A stretch of DNA of 64,000 bases from Micromonospora globbae (GCF_003610785.1 NZ_RAQQ01000004.1:186001-250000), one strand, 5' to 3'. Positions 35,703 to 44,753 are shown, counted from the stretch's first letter. Program-made: numbers and translations. The notes: generated from the sequence alone by a model not told the origin.

Positions 35703-35808
35703 GGCGATGACGATAGCCCGGCGGACGGGTGGGGGAGAATACGACGGTGCGTGTCGGACAGGTTCGGGAGAAGAAAGTCACTGTGAGCATCGACGAAGGG
35801 CGAGCGCT

Positions 35809-37212
35809 GTGAGCCGGATCGTGATCATCGGCGGCGGGCCGGCCGGCTACGAGGCGGCCCTGGTCGCCGCACAGCTGGACGCCGACGTGACGGTCGTGGA
35901 GGCCGAGGGTGCCGGTGGAGCCTGCGTACTGTCCGACTGCGTGCCGTCCAAGACGTTCATCGCCAGCTCAGAGGTGGTGACCGGCTACCGGGACACCGAG
36001 GAGTTCGGCGTCCACTCCGACGGGCTGGAGGCGGTCACGGTCGACGCGCAGGCCGTGCACCAGCGGGTCAAGCGGCTCGCGCTCGCCCAGTCGGCCGACA
36101 TCCACGCCAAGCTGGTCAAGGCCGGGGTCACGTTCGTGGCGGGCACCGCCCGGCTCGGCGAGGACACGCTCGGTCACACCCACCGCGTGGTGGTGACCCC
36201 CGCCGACGGTGGCGCGGAGTACACGATCGACGCCTCCACCGTCCTGGTCGCCACCGGCGCCACCCCCCGCCAGCTGCCCACCGCCGTCCCCGACGGCGAG
36301 CGGATCCTCACCTGGCGCCAGGTGTACGACCTGCCCGAACTGCCGGAGCACCTGATCGTGGTCGGTTCCGGCGTGACGGGCGCCGAGTTCGCCAGCGCGT
36401 ACCTCGCCATGGGGATCGAGGTCACCCTGGTGTCCAGCCGCGACCGGGTCATGCCGCACGAGGACGCCGACGCGGCCATGGCCATCGAGCGGGTCTTCCG
36501 CACCCGGGGCATGAGCATCCTCAACAACTCGCGCGCCGACGCGGTCCGCCGTACCGAGGCCGGCGTCGAGGTCGAGCTCTCCGACGGCCGCAAGGTGTAC
36601 GGCTCGCACGCGCTCATCGCGGTCGGCTCCGTCCCCAACACCGCCAACCTGGGGCTCGCCGAGTACGGCGTCGAGCTGGCCCCCGGCGGCTACGTGACGG
36701 TCGACCGCGTGTCCCGGACGAACGTGCCCGGCATCTACGCCGCCGGCGACTGCACCGGGGTGCTGCCGCTGGCCAGCGTCGCGGCCATGCAGGGCCGGAT
36801 CGCGATGTGGCACGCGCTCGGCGAGGCGGTCCGCCCGCTGCGGCTGCGGACCGTCGCCGCGAACGTCTTCACCGACCCGGAGCTGGCCACGGTGGGTGTC
36901 TCGCAGAACGAGGTGGACGCCGGCAAGGTGCCAGCCCGTCAGGTGATGCTGCCGCTGGCGGGCAACGCCCGGGCCAAGATGGCCGACCTGTCCGACGGCT
37001 TCGTGAAGCTCTTCTGCCGTCCCGCCAGCGGCCAGGTGATCGGTGGCGTCGTGGTCGCCCCGAAGGCCAGCGAGCTGATCCTGCCGATCACCATGGCGGT
37101 GGAGAACAACCTCACCGTCAACGAGCTGGCCCAGACGATCACGATCTACCCGAGCCTCTCGGGGTCCATCACCGAGGCCGCCCGCCAGCTCATGCTCCAC
37201 GAGCTGGAGTGA
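35809..37212 (+). CDS. LpdA-like NAD(P)H-quinone/flavoprotein disulfide reductase
   Basis: 467 aa. FAD-binding I-I-G-G-G-P-A-G-Y-E-A, redox pair in G-G-A-C-V-L-S-D-C-V-P-S-K (C-x4-C), NAD-binding V-G-S-G-V-T-G-A-E-F, and I-Y-A-A-G-D-C-T-G. The catalytic His of true lipoamide dehydrogenases is replaced: the C-terminal motif reads T-I-Y-P-S-L-S-G-S. That matches the mycobacterial LpdA (Rv3303c) class, which works as a quinone reductase. Unlike that protein as I remember it, both redox Cys are kept. GTG 35809 has GAAGGG 8 nt upstream. The 3' end overlaps the convergent DUF998 gene by 23 bp. Confidence 0.9.
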   Translation: MSRIVIIGGGPAGYEAALVAAQLDADVTVVEAEGAGGACVLSDCVPSKTFIASSEVVTGYRDTEEFGVHSDGLEAVTVDAQAVHQRVKRLALAQSADIHAKLVKAGVTFVAGTARLGEDTLGHTHRVVVTPADGGAEYTIDASTVLVATGATPRQLPTAVPDGERILTWRQVYDLPELPEHLIVVGSGVTGAEFASAYLAMGIEVTLVSSRDRVMPHEDADAAMAIERVFRTRGMSILNNSRADAVRRTEAGVEVELSDGRKVYGSHALIAVGSVPNTANLGLAEYGVELAPGGYVTVDRVSRTNVPGIYAAGDCTGVLPLASVAAMQGRIAMWHALGEAVRPLRLRTVAANVFTDPELATVGVSQNEVDAGKVPARQVMLPLAGNARAKMADLSDGFVKLFCRPASGQVIGGVVVAPKASELILPITMAVENNLTVNELAQTITIYPSLSGSITEAARQLMLHELE

Positions 37213-37900
37213 CGACCGGGCTGTCCCGCCGCACCGGACGCGGCGGCACCGGGCTCGTCCGTGCCGGGTGTCGCCGTCCGGCCGCGACGAACCCGCGCCG
37301 CTGCCCCGCCGCGACCAGCCAGAGCGCCACGGTGGCGAGCAGACCCACCTCGGTGAGGATGAGCAGCCGCTCCACCAGGCCGATGAGGACGCGTCCGCCG
37401 GGGTAGGCGGACCAGACCATCGCCCCGGCGAGGGCCAGGCTGGCCAGGGCGAACCCGCGCAGCCACCGCCCGGCGCCCGGCAGCGGCCCGGCGAGCAGCC
37501 AGCCGGCGGCGGGCAGGGCGAGGAAGGCGACCACCGAGGCGTACCGGTGGACGTAGGCCGCGGTGTCCATGGGCAGCCCGGGCTCGTTCGTCGGCACGAC
37601 GGCGGCGAGCAGCAGGCCGCCGCCCCAGACCGCGAGCAGCGACTGCGCCCACCGCCGCCGGGCGGCGGACGCCGAGCCGTACGCGCGGTGCAGCGGGGGC
37701 AGGAGCGCGGCGGTGGCCACGGCGAGCACCACCATGGCCGCGTCGATCACGCCGCCGCGGTCCGAGACGGCGAAGTCGCTGACGGTCAGCGACCAGGGGG
37801 ACAGGTCGTCGTTCGCCTCGAGGTGGCCGATCACGGCGAGCACGGCCGCGAGGGCGATGCCGCCGAGGGCCAGGAGGCCGGCACTGCGGGTTCCACGCAT
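37190..37900 (-). CDS. DUF998 membrane protein
   Basis: 236 aa with six hydrophobic segments (around residues 8-25, 50-70, 88-105, 120-140, 150-168, 175-195). V-I-G-H-L-E-A-N-D-D-L-S-P-W-S-L-T-V-S-D-F-A-V-S-D-R-G, the external loop between helices 1 and 2, is the family hallmark. A basic C-terminal tail of ~40 residues lies in the cytosol. Function unknown. Confidence 0.85.
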   Translation of the reverse strand: MRGTRSAGLLALGGIALAAVLAVIGHLEANDDLSPWSLTVSDFAVSDRGGVIDAAMVVLAVATAALLPPLHRAYGSASAARRRWAQSLLAVWGGGLLLAAVVPTNEPGLPMDTAAYVHRYASVVAFLALPAAGWLLAGPLPGAGRWLRGFALASLALAGAMVWSAYPGGRVLIGLVERLLILTEVGLLATVALWLVAAGQRRGFVAAGRRHPARTSPVPPRPVRRDSPVVTPARGA

Positions 37901-38026
37901 GCCAGAAGCCTGTCGTCCGGGGCACCCGAAGCGGATCGGGGCGCGTCACCGAAATCGTTCCCCGGGACCACCCCTACGTGGACCGGTCGCCGGTGGGCGG
38001 GACGGCGGCTGGCGGCGTGGCCGCGT

Positions 38027-38623
38027 TCAGTCGGCGCGGGCCCGGCGGGCGGTGACGACCGTCATCACCCAACCGGCCGCGGCGAAACCGGTCGCCGCCA
38101 CGGCGGCGATCACGGCGAGGCGCCAGGTCGACGAGGCCAGGGCGCTCCCGCCCAGGTGCCCGACCAGCGCCCCGTACGTGGCCCAGCCCAGCGCGGCGGC
38201 CGTCTCGTACAACAGGAAGTGGCGGTACGGGTAGTGGCTGCGGCCGGCCGAGAAGCAGGCCGCCATCCGGCCGCCGGGTACGAACCGGCAGAGCAGGATC
38301 ACGAGCGGCCCCGGGCGCCGGAGGCCCTGCGTGACCCGGTCGGCGACCCGCCGGGCCCGGCTCGGCTCGCCGTGCCGTGGGAGCCGACGCTCCGGCGCGA
38401 GCCGCCCGATGAGGTAGCAGGCGAGGTCTCCGGCCAGCACGCCGGCCGTGCCGACGGCGATCGTGAGGGACAGGTCGAGGCCGCCGTAGACGGTGAGCGC
38501 CCCACCGGTGATCATGATGGCCTGGGTGGGGATCACGGGAACGAACGCGTCCACCAGCAGCAGTCCGAGCAACGCGAGGTACGCCCATGTCGGCGACGCG
38601 ACGTCAGTGAGTAGTTCGGGCAC
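38027..38623 (-). CDS. DedA family membrane protein
   Basis: 198 aa from GTG 38623, which has GAGG 8 nt upstream; a GTG at 38632 would add three residues but lies inside that ribosome site. DedA core: D-A-F-V-P-V-I-P-T-Q-A-I-M-I re-entrant loop, G-D-L-A-C-Y-L-I-G-R, and the F-V-P-G-G-R-M loop with its essential Arg. Two C-terminal transmembrane helices follow. DedA proteins move lipid carriers such as undecaprenyl phosphate or phospholipids across the membrane; which one applies here is not shown. Confidence 0.9.
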   Translation of the reverse strand: MPELLTDVASPTWAYLALLGLLLVDAFVPVIPTQAIMITGGALTVYGGLDLSLTIAVGTAGVLAGDLACYLIGRLAPERRLPRHGEPSRARRVADRVTQGLRRPGPLVILLCRFVPGGRMAACFSAGRSHYPYRHFLLYETAAALGWATYGALVGHLGGSALASSTWRLAVIAAVAATGFAAAGWVMTVVTARRARAD

Positions 38624-38632
38624 GCCTGCCAC

Positions 38633-39077
38633 CTCGGATGGGGCCGATCGGATGCACTGAGCCTGACGGCGTGTCGGACGTCACCTCGGACAGCCCCGGC
38701 CGGTGGTGACCATGGACACGGCAGGGCCACCCCTGTTCAACGAGCCTCTGCCGCCCCCGGTGACGGTCGGCGGATCGGCGCGCGTGCGCGTACCGTTGTG
38801 CGGGCGTGGCCCGCCTTCCGTCGGGTCCCCCGTTTCCGATGGGCGGGCCGCTGCGGGCCGCCGGCAGGTCCCGTGCCGGCGGCCCGCCTCCGTCCCGGGC
38901 CGCGCCTCCATCCGGGGCCGGGCCTTCGTCCTGAGCCGGGCCTCCATCCGGGGCCGGGCCTCCGTCCTGAGCCGGGCCTTCGTCCTGAGCCGGGCCTTCG
39001 TCCGGGGCCGGTGGCCGCCCGGCCGCCGCCGGATCGGGCCCCGCCACAAATGCGGGTGCTCCGCCTGCGGCCTCCGC
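38633..39077. other. Gene-free spacer with 18-bp tandem repeats
   Basis: No supported gene between dedA and the thrS leader. An open minus-strand frame (38604-39047) owes its length to the 18-bp repeat, which reads as a Gly-Pro-Ala-Gln-Asp-Glu hexapeptide series; it has no ribosome site and overlaps dedA. Confidence 0.6.
38881..39006. repeat. 18-bp tandem repeat, seven units
   Basis: Units of 18 bp based on GCCGGGCCTTCGTCCTGA, with a second form ending CATCCGGG; the forms partly alternate. The clearest run is 38917-39006 (five units), preceded by two more diverged units. Confidence 0.85.
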
Positions 39078-39078
39078 G

Positions 39079-39084
39079 TACCGT
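39079..39084 (+). promoter_or_regulatory. -10 box for the thrS leader transcript
   Basis: TACCGT ends 6 nt before ATG 39091, the leaderless spacing seen at many genes here. This would start the transcript at or near the first base of the leader peptide. Confidence 0.55.
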
Positions 39085-39090
39085 CACCGC

Positions 39091-39144
39091 ATGCACAGTG
39101 CGGGCCTGACGACGACGCCGGGAGACCCCGGCGTCCCGCACTGA
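39091..39144 (+). CDS. Putative threonine leader peptide of the thrS operon
   Basis: 17 codons reading MHSAGLTTTPGDPGVPH, then TGA. Codons 7-9 are three consecutive ACG threonine codons, directly ahead of a threonyl-tRNA synthetase gene. A -10 box sits 6 nt before the ATG, so it would be translated as a leaderless mRNA. Hairpin 1 overlaps codons 3-17: outer stem 39098-39103/39136-39141 and inner stem 39114-39122/39127-39135. A ribosome stalled at the Thr codons would cover the left inner arm. Hairpin 2 (39157-39191) follows the stop. This is the classic layout of amino-acid attenuation; the mechanism is inferred. Confidence 0.6.
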   Translation: MHSAGLTTTPGDPGVPH

Positions 39145-39191
39145 CGTTTCCGTCCACGCGGCCCCGGGGCGATCCGCCCCCGAGGGCCGCG
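39098..39191 (+). promoter_or_regulatory. Candidate attenuator hairpins upstream of thrS
   Basis: Hairpin 1: inner 9-bp stem GACGCCGGG/CCCGGCGTC with loop AGAC, outer 6-bp stem GTGCGG/CCGCAC, and a 10-nt bulge on the left. Hairpin 2: CGCGGCCC (39157-39164) with GGGCCGCG (39184-39191), enclosing GGGGCG/CGCCCC with a 3-nt loop. If hairpin 1 is opened by a stalled ribosome, CCCGG at 39127-39131 could pair with CCGGG at 39164-39168 and disrupt hairpin 2. A third weaker hairpin lies just before the GGGAGAG ribosome site of thrS. Confidence 0.5.
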
Positions 39192-39244
39192 CGGCGTTCG
39201 GTGACCAGGTCGCCTCCGGGTCGTACCCGACCAGGGAGAGCGAC

Positions 39245-40459
39245 ATGATCGACCACCGTAGGCTCGGCCGGGAGCTGGAGCTGTTCGTCTCCGACCCCCT
39301 CGCGGGCGCCGGGCTGCCGATCTGGCTGCCGGCCGGTGCCGCCGCCCGGCACGCCGTCGAGGAGTACGTCCGGGAGCTGGAGCGCCGTGCCGGCTACCAA
39401 CACGTCTACTCGCCGCCGCTGGGCAAGCGCGAGTTGTTCGAACGCTCCGGCCACCTCGGCTACTTCGCCGAGGACATGTTCCCGCCGATGCGGCTCTCGG
39501 CCGACGACGAGTTCGTGCTCCGGCCGGCGCTCTGCCCGCACCACGCGCTGGTGTTCGCCGCCCGCGGCCGCTCCTACCGGGAGCTGCCGTTGCGCATCGC
39601 CGAGCTGGGCGGGATGTACCGCGCCGAGCGGTCCGGCGTGCTCGGCGGGCTCTCCCGGGTGCGCGCCATCTCGCTGAACGACGCGCACAACTTCTGCGCC
39701 CTGGAGCAGGTGGGGGAGGAGGTCGGGGAGATCCTCCGGCTGATCCGCGAGGCGCACGCCGCGCTCGGCGTCCGCCCGGCCGGCTTCCGGCTGTCGCTGC
39801 GCGGGCCGGGACAGCGGTACGTGGGGGACGACGCCCAGTGGGCCCGGGCCGAGGAACTGCTGCGCGACGCCCTCGCCGGGATGGCGTACGCGGAGGCGCC
39901 CGGCGACGCCGCCTTCTACGGGCCGAAGATCGACATCCAGATCGTGGACGCCGCCGGCCGGGAGTCGACCCTCGCGACCGTGCAGCTCGACTTCGACAAG
40001 CCGGAGCGGTTCGACCTGTCGTACACCGACCGGGACGGCTCGCGGCGGCGGCCCGTCATGGTGCACCGGAGCCTGGTCGGCAGCATGGAGCGGCTCTTCG
40101 CGTACCTCATCGAGGTGCACGAGGGCGCCTTTCCCGCCTGGTACGCGCCGGTCCAGCTCGCGGTGCTGCCGGTCGGGCCCGGGCAGGCCGCCGCCGCGGC
40201 CGACCTCGCCCGTCGGGGCGAGGCGGCCGGGCTGCGGGTCGAGGTTGACGCGGACGGATCGTTGGGGTCCCGGGTCCGGGACGCGGCCCGCCGGCGCGTG
40301 CCGTACGTCGCGGTCGTCGGCGCCCGGGAGGCGGCCGGCGGGCGGGTCGCCCTGCGGCTGCGCGACGGGCGCGAGCTCGACCCGATGCCCGTCGCCGCCG
40401 CGCTGGAGCTGGTCACCGGCGTGGTGGCCGCCCGCTCCGCCGACCTGCTGCCCCACTGA
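39245..40459 (+). CDS. Threonyl-tRNA synthetase-like protein lacking TGS and editing domains
   Basis: 404 aa versus about 640-680 for a full ThrRS. Only the class II catalytic core and anticodon-binding domain are present. The three zinc/threonine ligands are kept: Cys in A-L-C-P-H-H, His in L-N-D-A-H-N-F, His in M-V-H-R-S-L. Motif 2 Y-R-A-E-R-S-G, F-Y-G-P-K-I-D, and motif 3 G-S-M-E-R-L are also present, so it may well charge tRNA. The loss of the N2 editing domain means it cannot clear Ser-tRNA(Thr) itself. It is probably a second, inducible or inhibitor-resistant ThrRS; the housekeeping copy would be elsewhere. GGGAGAG lies 6 nt before ATG 39245. Confidence 0.85.
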   Translation: MIDHRRLGRELELFVSDPLAGAGLPIWLPAGAAARHAVEEYVRELERRAGYQHVYSPPLGKRELFERSGHLGYFAEDMFPPMRLSADDEFVLRPALCPHHALVFAARGRSYRELPLRIAELGGMYRAERSGVLGGLSRVRAISLNDAHNFCALEQVGEEVGEILRLIREAHAALGVRPAGFRLSLRGPGQRYVGDDAQWARAEELLRDALAGMAYAEAPGDAAFYGPKIDIQIVDAAGRESTLATVQLDFDKPERFDLSYTDRDGSRRRPVMVHRSLVGSMERLFAYLIEVHEGAFPAWYAPVQLAVLPVGPGQAAAAADLARRGEAAGLRVEVDADGSLGSRVRDAARRRVPYVAVVGAREAAGGRVALRLRDGRELDPMPVAAALELVTGVVAARSADLLPH

Positions 40460-40464
40460 CCCGC

Positions 40465-42516
40465 TCACACCGGGAGCGCCCCCTGTGCCGGCACCGGCCG
40501 GCGGGGGGCGTCACCGGGCTCGTCCTCCTCGGTGAGCGCCTGCGTGAACTGCGACTGGTAGAGCCGGTGGTACGCGCCCCGGGCCGCCAGCAGCTGCTCG
40601 TGTGTGCCCTGCTCGACGATCCGGCCGTTCTCCATCATCAGGATCAGGTCGGCGTCCCGGATGGTGGAGAGCCGGTGCGCGATCACGAAGCTCGTCCGGT
40701 CCGAGCGCAACGCGGCCATGGCCCGTTGCAGCAGCACCTCGGTGCGGGTGTCGACCGAGCTGGTCGCCTCGTCGAGGATGAGCAGCGACGGCTCGGCGAG
40801 GAACGCCCGGGCGATCGTGATGAGCTGCTTCTCGCCCGCGCTGACGTTGTTCCCCTCCTCGTCGATGACCGTGTCGTAGCCGTCCGGCAGGCTGCGGACG
40901 AAGCGGTCCACGAACGTCGCCCGCGCGGCGGCGATGATCTCCTCCTCCGTGGCGTCCGGGCGGCCGTAGGCGATGTTGTCCCGGATCGTGCCGCCGAACA
41001 GCCACGTGTCCTGCAGCACCATCCCGATCCGGCCGCGCAGGTCGTCGCGGCGCATCGTGGTGATGTCCACGCCGTCGAGGGTGATGCGGCCGGCGTCCAG
41101 CTCGTAGAAGCGCATGATCAGGTTGACCAGCGTGGTCTTGCCGGCGCCGGTCGGACCGACGATCGCCACGGTGTGGCCCGGCTCGGCGACCAGCGACAGG
41201 TCCTCGATCAGCGGCTTGTCCGGCTCGTAGCGGAACGACACGTGCGAGAACTCGACCCGGCCGCGCGGCTGCGTCACACGGGCGGGTTCGGCCGGGTCGG
41301 GGCTCTGCTCCTCGGCGTCGAGGACGGCGAAGACCCGTTCCGCCGAGGCCACGCCCGACTGGAGCAGGTTGGCCATCGACGCCACCTGGGTCAGCGGCTG
41401 CGTGAACTGCCGCGAGTACTGGATGAACGCCTGCACGTCGCCGAGGCTCATGGCGCCGGACGCGACCCGCAGCCCGCCGACCACGGCGATGGCCACGTAG
41501 CTCAGGTTCCCGATGAACATCATCGACGGCATGATGATCCCGGAGATGAACTGCGCGCCGAAGCTGGCCTTGAACAGCTGCTCGTTCTTCTCGGTGAACG
41601 CGGCCTCGACCTCGCGCTGCCGTCCGAAGACCTTCACCAGCTCGTGGCCGGTGAACGCCTCCTCGATCTGGCCGTTCAACTCCCCGGTGTGCGTCCACTG
41701 GGCGATGAACTGCTTCTGCGACCGTTTGGCGATGCGCTGCGTCACGAGCACCGACAGCGGCACGGCGACCAGCGCCACCAGCGCCAGCAACGGCGAGATC
41801 CAGAACATCATGCCGAGCACGCCGACCACGGTGAGCAGCGACGTGAGGAGCTGGCTGAGCGTCTGCTGGAGGCTCTGCGAGATGTTGTCGATGTCGTTGG
41901 TGACCCGGCTCAGCAGCTCGCCCCGCGGCTGCTTGTCGAAGTAGGGCAGCGGCAGCCGGTTGAGCTTGTCCTCCACGTCGGCGCGCAGCTTGCGTACGGT
42001 CCGCTGCACCACGCCGTTGAGCAGCCAGCCCTGCCACCACATGAGCAGGCTCGCGGCCAGGTAGAGGGCCAGCGCCAGCAGCAGCACCCGCCCCAGCGCG
42101 TCGAAGTCGATGCCGGCGCCGGGCACCGGGTCCATCCGCGCCAGCATGTCGGCGAAGGCATCGTTGCCGCTGGCGCGGGCCGCCGCGACGGCCTGCTCGG
42201 TGGTGGAGCCCGCCGGAAGCTGGCGACCGATCACCCCCGTGAAGATGAGGTCGGTGGCGTGGCCGAGCACCTTCGGCCCGATGACGCTGAGACCCACGCT
42301 CAGCACGGCGAGCGCGATGATCGCGCTGAGCTGGAGCCGGTGCGGCCGCAGCCGCCCGAGCAGCCGCCGCGCCGACGGCCCGAAGTTCATCGACCGCTCC
42401 GCGGGCATGCCGGCGCCGAACGGACCGCCGCCACGGTGACCGCCGGGCAGCCGCCGCGGCGTCCGCCCGTCGCCGGCCGGCTTCTGCGCGGGTACGGCCG
42501 CGCTGCGCTCGCTCAT
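40465..42516 (-). CDS. ABC exporter, active-site subunit of a heterodimer
   Basis: 683 aa from ATG 42516, overlapping the upstream ABC gene by 4 bp (ATGA). A ~45-residue Gly/Pro-rich N-terminus precedes six transmembrane helices (to ~residue 375, with an extracellular insert between helices 1 and 2). ATPase domain: Walker [10 protein letters not shown], Walker [13 protein letters not shown] with catalytic Glu, switch VIAHRLSTI. Its signature is non-canonical, N-V-S-A-G-E-K-Q. It pairs with the next gene's product as a heterodimeric multidrug-type exporter. Its canonical Walker motifs pair with the partner's canonical signature to give the working ATP site. Confidence 0.92.
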   Translation of the reverse strand: MSERSAAVPAQKPAGDGRTPRRLPGGHRGGGPFGAGMPAERSMNFGPSARRLLGRLRPHRLQLSAIIALAVLSVGLSVIGPKVLGHATDLIFTGVIGRQLPAGSTTEQAVAAARASGNDAFADMLARMDPVPGAGIDFDALGRVLLLALALYLAASLLMWWQGWLLNGVVQRTVRKLRADVEDKLNRLPLPYFDKQPRGELLSRVTNDIDNISQSLQQTLSQLLTSLLTVVGVLGMMFWISPLLALVALVAVPLSVLVTQRIAKRSQKQFIAQWTHTGELNGQIEEAFTGHELVKVFGRQREVEAAFTEKNEQLFKASFGAQFISGIIMPSMMFIGNLSYVAIAVVGGLRVASGAMSLGDVQAFIQYSRQFTQPLTQVASMANLLQSGVASAERVFAVLDAEEQSPDPAEPARVTQPRGRVEFSHVSFRYEPDKPLIEDLSLVAEPGHTVAIVGPTGAGKTTLVNLIMRFYELDAGRITLDGVDITTMRRDDLRGRIGMVLQDTWLFGGTIRDNIAYGRPDATEEEIIAAARATFVDRFVRSLPDGYDTVIDEEGNNVSAGEKQLITIARAFLAEPSLLILDEATSSVDTRTEVLLQRAMAALRSDRTSFVIAHRLSTIRDADLILMMENGRIVEQGTHEQLLAARGAYHRLYQSQFTQALTEEDEPGDAPRRPVPAQGALPV

Positions 42517-44246
42517 GCCGGCACCTCCGCCGTCTGCTGCGAGGCGACGATCTCGGCGTACGTCGGGCAGCTGTCCAACAGTTCCTCGTGTCGTCCCATC
42601 CCGACGACTCCCCCGTCCTCGAGCACGATGATCTGGTCGGCGTCGACGATCGTGGAGACCCGCTGGGCCACGATCACCACGGCGGCGTCCGCGGTGACCG
42701 GCCGCAGGGCCGCCCGCAACCGCGCGTCGGTGCCCAGGTCGAGCGCGGAGAACGAGTCGTCGAACAGGTAGATCTCCGGTTTCCGGACCAGGGCCCGGGC
42801 GATGGCGAGTCGCTGGCGCTGGCCGCCGGACACGTTGGTGCCGCCCTGCGCGATCGGGGCCTCCAGCCCGCCCGGCATGCCGGCCACGAAGTCGGCGGCC
42901 TGGGCGATCTCCAGCGCGGCCCAGAGCTCGTCGTCGGTCGCGTCCGGGTTGCCGTAGCGCAGGTTGCTCGCCACCGTGCCGGTGAACAGGTACGGCCGCT
43001 GCGGCACCAGCCCGATGCGGCGCCACAGGTCCTCCGGCTTCAGGTCGCGTACGTCGATTCCGTCGACCAGGACGGCGCCGGCGGTGACGTCGACCAGGCG
43101 CGGGATGAGCGACAGCAGGGTGGTCTTGCCCGCCCCGGTGCTGCCGATGATCGCCGTGGTGGTGCCCGGCGTCACCCGGAAGGAGATGTCCCGCAGCACC
43201 GGCTCGGCCGCGCCCGGGTACTGGAAGCGCACGTCGCGCAGCTCCAACTCGGCCCGGGTCGGCACCTCGGCGACCGGTGTCGTGGGCGGCACCACGGACG
43301 TGTCGGTGTCCAGCACGTCGACGATGCGCTCGGCGCAGACGGCGGCCCGGGGCACCATCATGAGCATGAAGGTGGCCATCATGACGGCCATCAGGATCTG
43401 CATAAGGTACTGGAGGAACGCGGTCAGCGCGCCGACCTGGATGGCCCCGGAGTCGACGCGCTGGGCGCCGAACCAGAGCACGGCGACGCTGGAGACGTTG
43501 AGCACCAGCATCACCACCGGGAAGATCAACGCCATGAGCCGGCCGACCCGCAGGGCGGTGTCGGTCAGTTCGGCGTTGGCCGTCCCGAAGCGCCGCGTCT
43601 CGTACGGCTCCCGGACGAACGCCCGGACCACCCGGATGCCGGTGATCTGCTCCCGCAGCACCCGGTTCACCGCGTCGATCCGGGTCTGCATGAGCCGGAA
43701 CCCGGGCACCATGCGCCGGATGACGAGCGCGAGCGTGACGGCGAGCACCGGTACGCAGACGAGCATCAGCCAGGAGAGCCCCAGGTCCTCCCGCAGGGCC
43801 ATCACGACGCCGCCGACGCTCATGATCGGTGCGGCCACCAGCATCGTGCAGCTCAGCAGCACGAGCATCTGCACCTGCTGGACGTCGTTGGTGGAACGGG
43901 TGATGAGGGAGGGCGCGCCGAAGTGGGCGACCTCGCGGGCGGAGAAGCGGTTCACGTGGCGGAAGATCGCGGCCCGGACGTCCCGGCCGAAGCCCATGGC
44001 GGTGCGGGCGCCGAGGTAGACGGCGGCGATCGAACAGACGATCTGGACGAGGCTGACCAGCAGCATCCAGCCGCCGGTCCGCACGATGTAGCCGGTGTCG
44101 CCCACGGCCACGCCCCGGTCGATGATGTCGGCGTTCAGGCTCGGCAGGTAGAGCGACGCCATGGTGCCGACGAACTGGAGCAGCACCACCGCGGCGAGCG
44201 GCTTCGGGTACGGGCGCAGGTGGTCGCGGAGCAGTCGGATCAGCAC
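42513..44246 (-). CDS. ABC exporter, degenerate-site subunit of a heterodimer
   Basis: 577 aa. Six transmembrane helices (residues ~15-310), then the ATPase domain. Walker [10 protein letters not shown] is intact and the signature [10 protein letters not shown] is canonical. Walker B ends in Asp ([12 protein letters not shown]) where the catalytic Glu should be, and the switch His is Gln ([10 protein letters not shown]). Together with the altered signature of the partner, one ATP site of the dimer is degenerate, as in TM287/288-type exporters. It overlaps the marR stop by 7 bp. Substrate unknown; export of a toxic compound sensed by the MarR protein is likely. Confidence 0.92.
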   Translation of the reverse strand: MLIRLLRDHLRPYPKPLAAVVLLQFVGTMASLYLPSLNADIIDRGVAVGDTGYIVRTGGWMLLVSLVQIVCSIAAVYLGARTAMGFGRDVRAAIFRHVNRFSAREVAHFGAPSLITRSTNDVQQVQMLVLLSCTMLVAAPIMSVGGVVMALREDLGLSWLMLVCVPVLAVTLALVIRRMVPGFRLMQTRIDAVNRVLREQITGIRVVRAFVREPYETRRFGTANAELTDTALRVGRLMALIFPVVMLVLNVSSVAVLWFGAQRVDSGAIQVGALTAFLQYLMQILMAVMMATFMLMMVPRAAVCAERIVDVLDTDTSVVPPTTPVAEVPTRAELELRDVRFQYPGAAEPVLRDISFRVTPGTTTAIIGSTGAGKTTLLSLIPRLVDVTAGAVLVDGIDVRDLKPEDLWRRIGLVPQRPYLFTGTVASNLRYGNPDATDDELWAALEIAQAADFVAGMPGGLEAPIAQGGTNVSGGQRQRLAIARALVRKPEIYLFDDSFSALDLGTDARLRAALRPVTADAAVVIVAQRVSTIVDADQIIVLEDGGVVGMGRHEELLDSCPTYAEIVASQQTAEVPA

Positions 44247-44722
44247 CGCGGACCTCCCGGCTCGTCGGTGGGTTCGGTCATACGCGGGTCCTCTCCACTA
44301 CCGATGACCTCCAGCAGGAACTCGCGGATCACGGCCGCCTTCGCGGGGTCGGCGTCCACGGAGGTGAGGGGCCTCCCGGAGCGGATGAGGGCGGTGAGCG
44401 CCGCCACCCGTTCCCGCCCGGCGGGGGTGACGGCGAGGCGCACGCTGCGCCGGTCGTTGTCGTCGCGCTGCCGCTCGACGAGCCCGTCACGTTCCAGGGT
44501 GTCGACGATCCCGGTCAGCGTGGCGGGCCGCACGAAGCACCGCTGGGCCACCTCGCGGTGCGGGAGCGGGCCCTGGTGGGCGAGCGTCATGAGCGTGACC
44601 ATGCCGGCCTGGGTGAGGTTGAACCTCTCCGCGAGGAAGCGGTTCCAGCGCTGGCTGACCACGTGACCGGCGAGCGCGACGAGCCGGCCCATCGGCACGT
44701 CGCGGAGGGTTACGAGATCCAC
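44240..44722 (-). CDS. MarR family transcriptional regulator
   Basis: 160 aa from GTG 44722; a GTG at 44758 would add 12 residues but overlaps the operator. Winged helix: [43 protein letters not shown], and the wing [20 protein letters not shown] 44722 is 7 nt after TAATCT (44730-44735, minus strand), a leaderless-type promoter. It is the first gene of an operon with the two ABC subunits and very likely represses it. Confidence 0.9.
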   Translation of the reverse strand: MDLVTLRDVPMGRLVALAGHVVSQRWNRFLAERFNLTQAGMVTLMTLAHQGPLPHREVAQRCFVRPATLTGIVDTLERDGLVERQRDDNDRRSVRLAVTPAGRERVAALTALIRSGRPLTSVDADPAKAAVIREFLLEVIGSGEDPRMTEPTDEPGGPRC

Positions 44723-44738
44723 GGGAGGTAGATTAGCT

Positions 44739-44753
44739 CCCTGATCGTCAGGG
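44739..44753. promoter_or_regulatory. Palindromic operator upstream of marR
   Basis: CCCTGA-TCG-TCAGGG, perfect 6-bp arms, ~17-31 bp before the proposed marR start and just upstream of its -10 box. A second symmetric pair, GGGAG/CTCCC (44723-44741), brackets the -10 itself. The DoxX gene ends at 44748, so the operator overlaps that 3' end. Confidence 0.5.

Noticed and set aside
38604..39047. Minus-strand gene for a GPAQDE-repeat protein
   Set aside because: It exists only because an 18-bp repeat keeps the frame open, overlaps dedA, and has no ribosome site or conserved domain.
39098..39245. T-box riboswitch upstream of thrS
   Set aside because: No T-box sequence or specifier loop is recognisable; the leader peptide with Thr codons explains the hairpins better.
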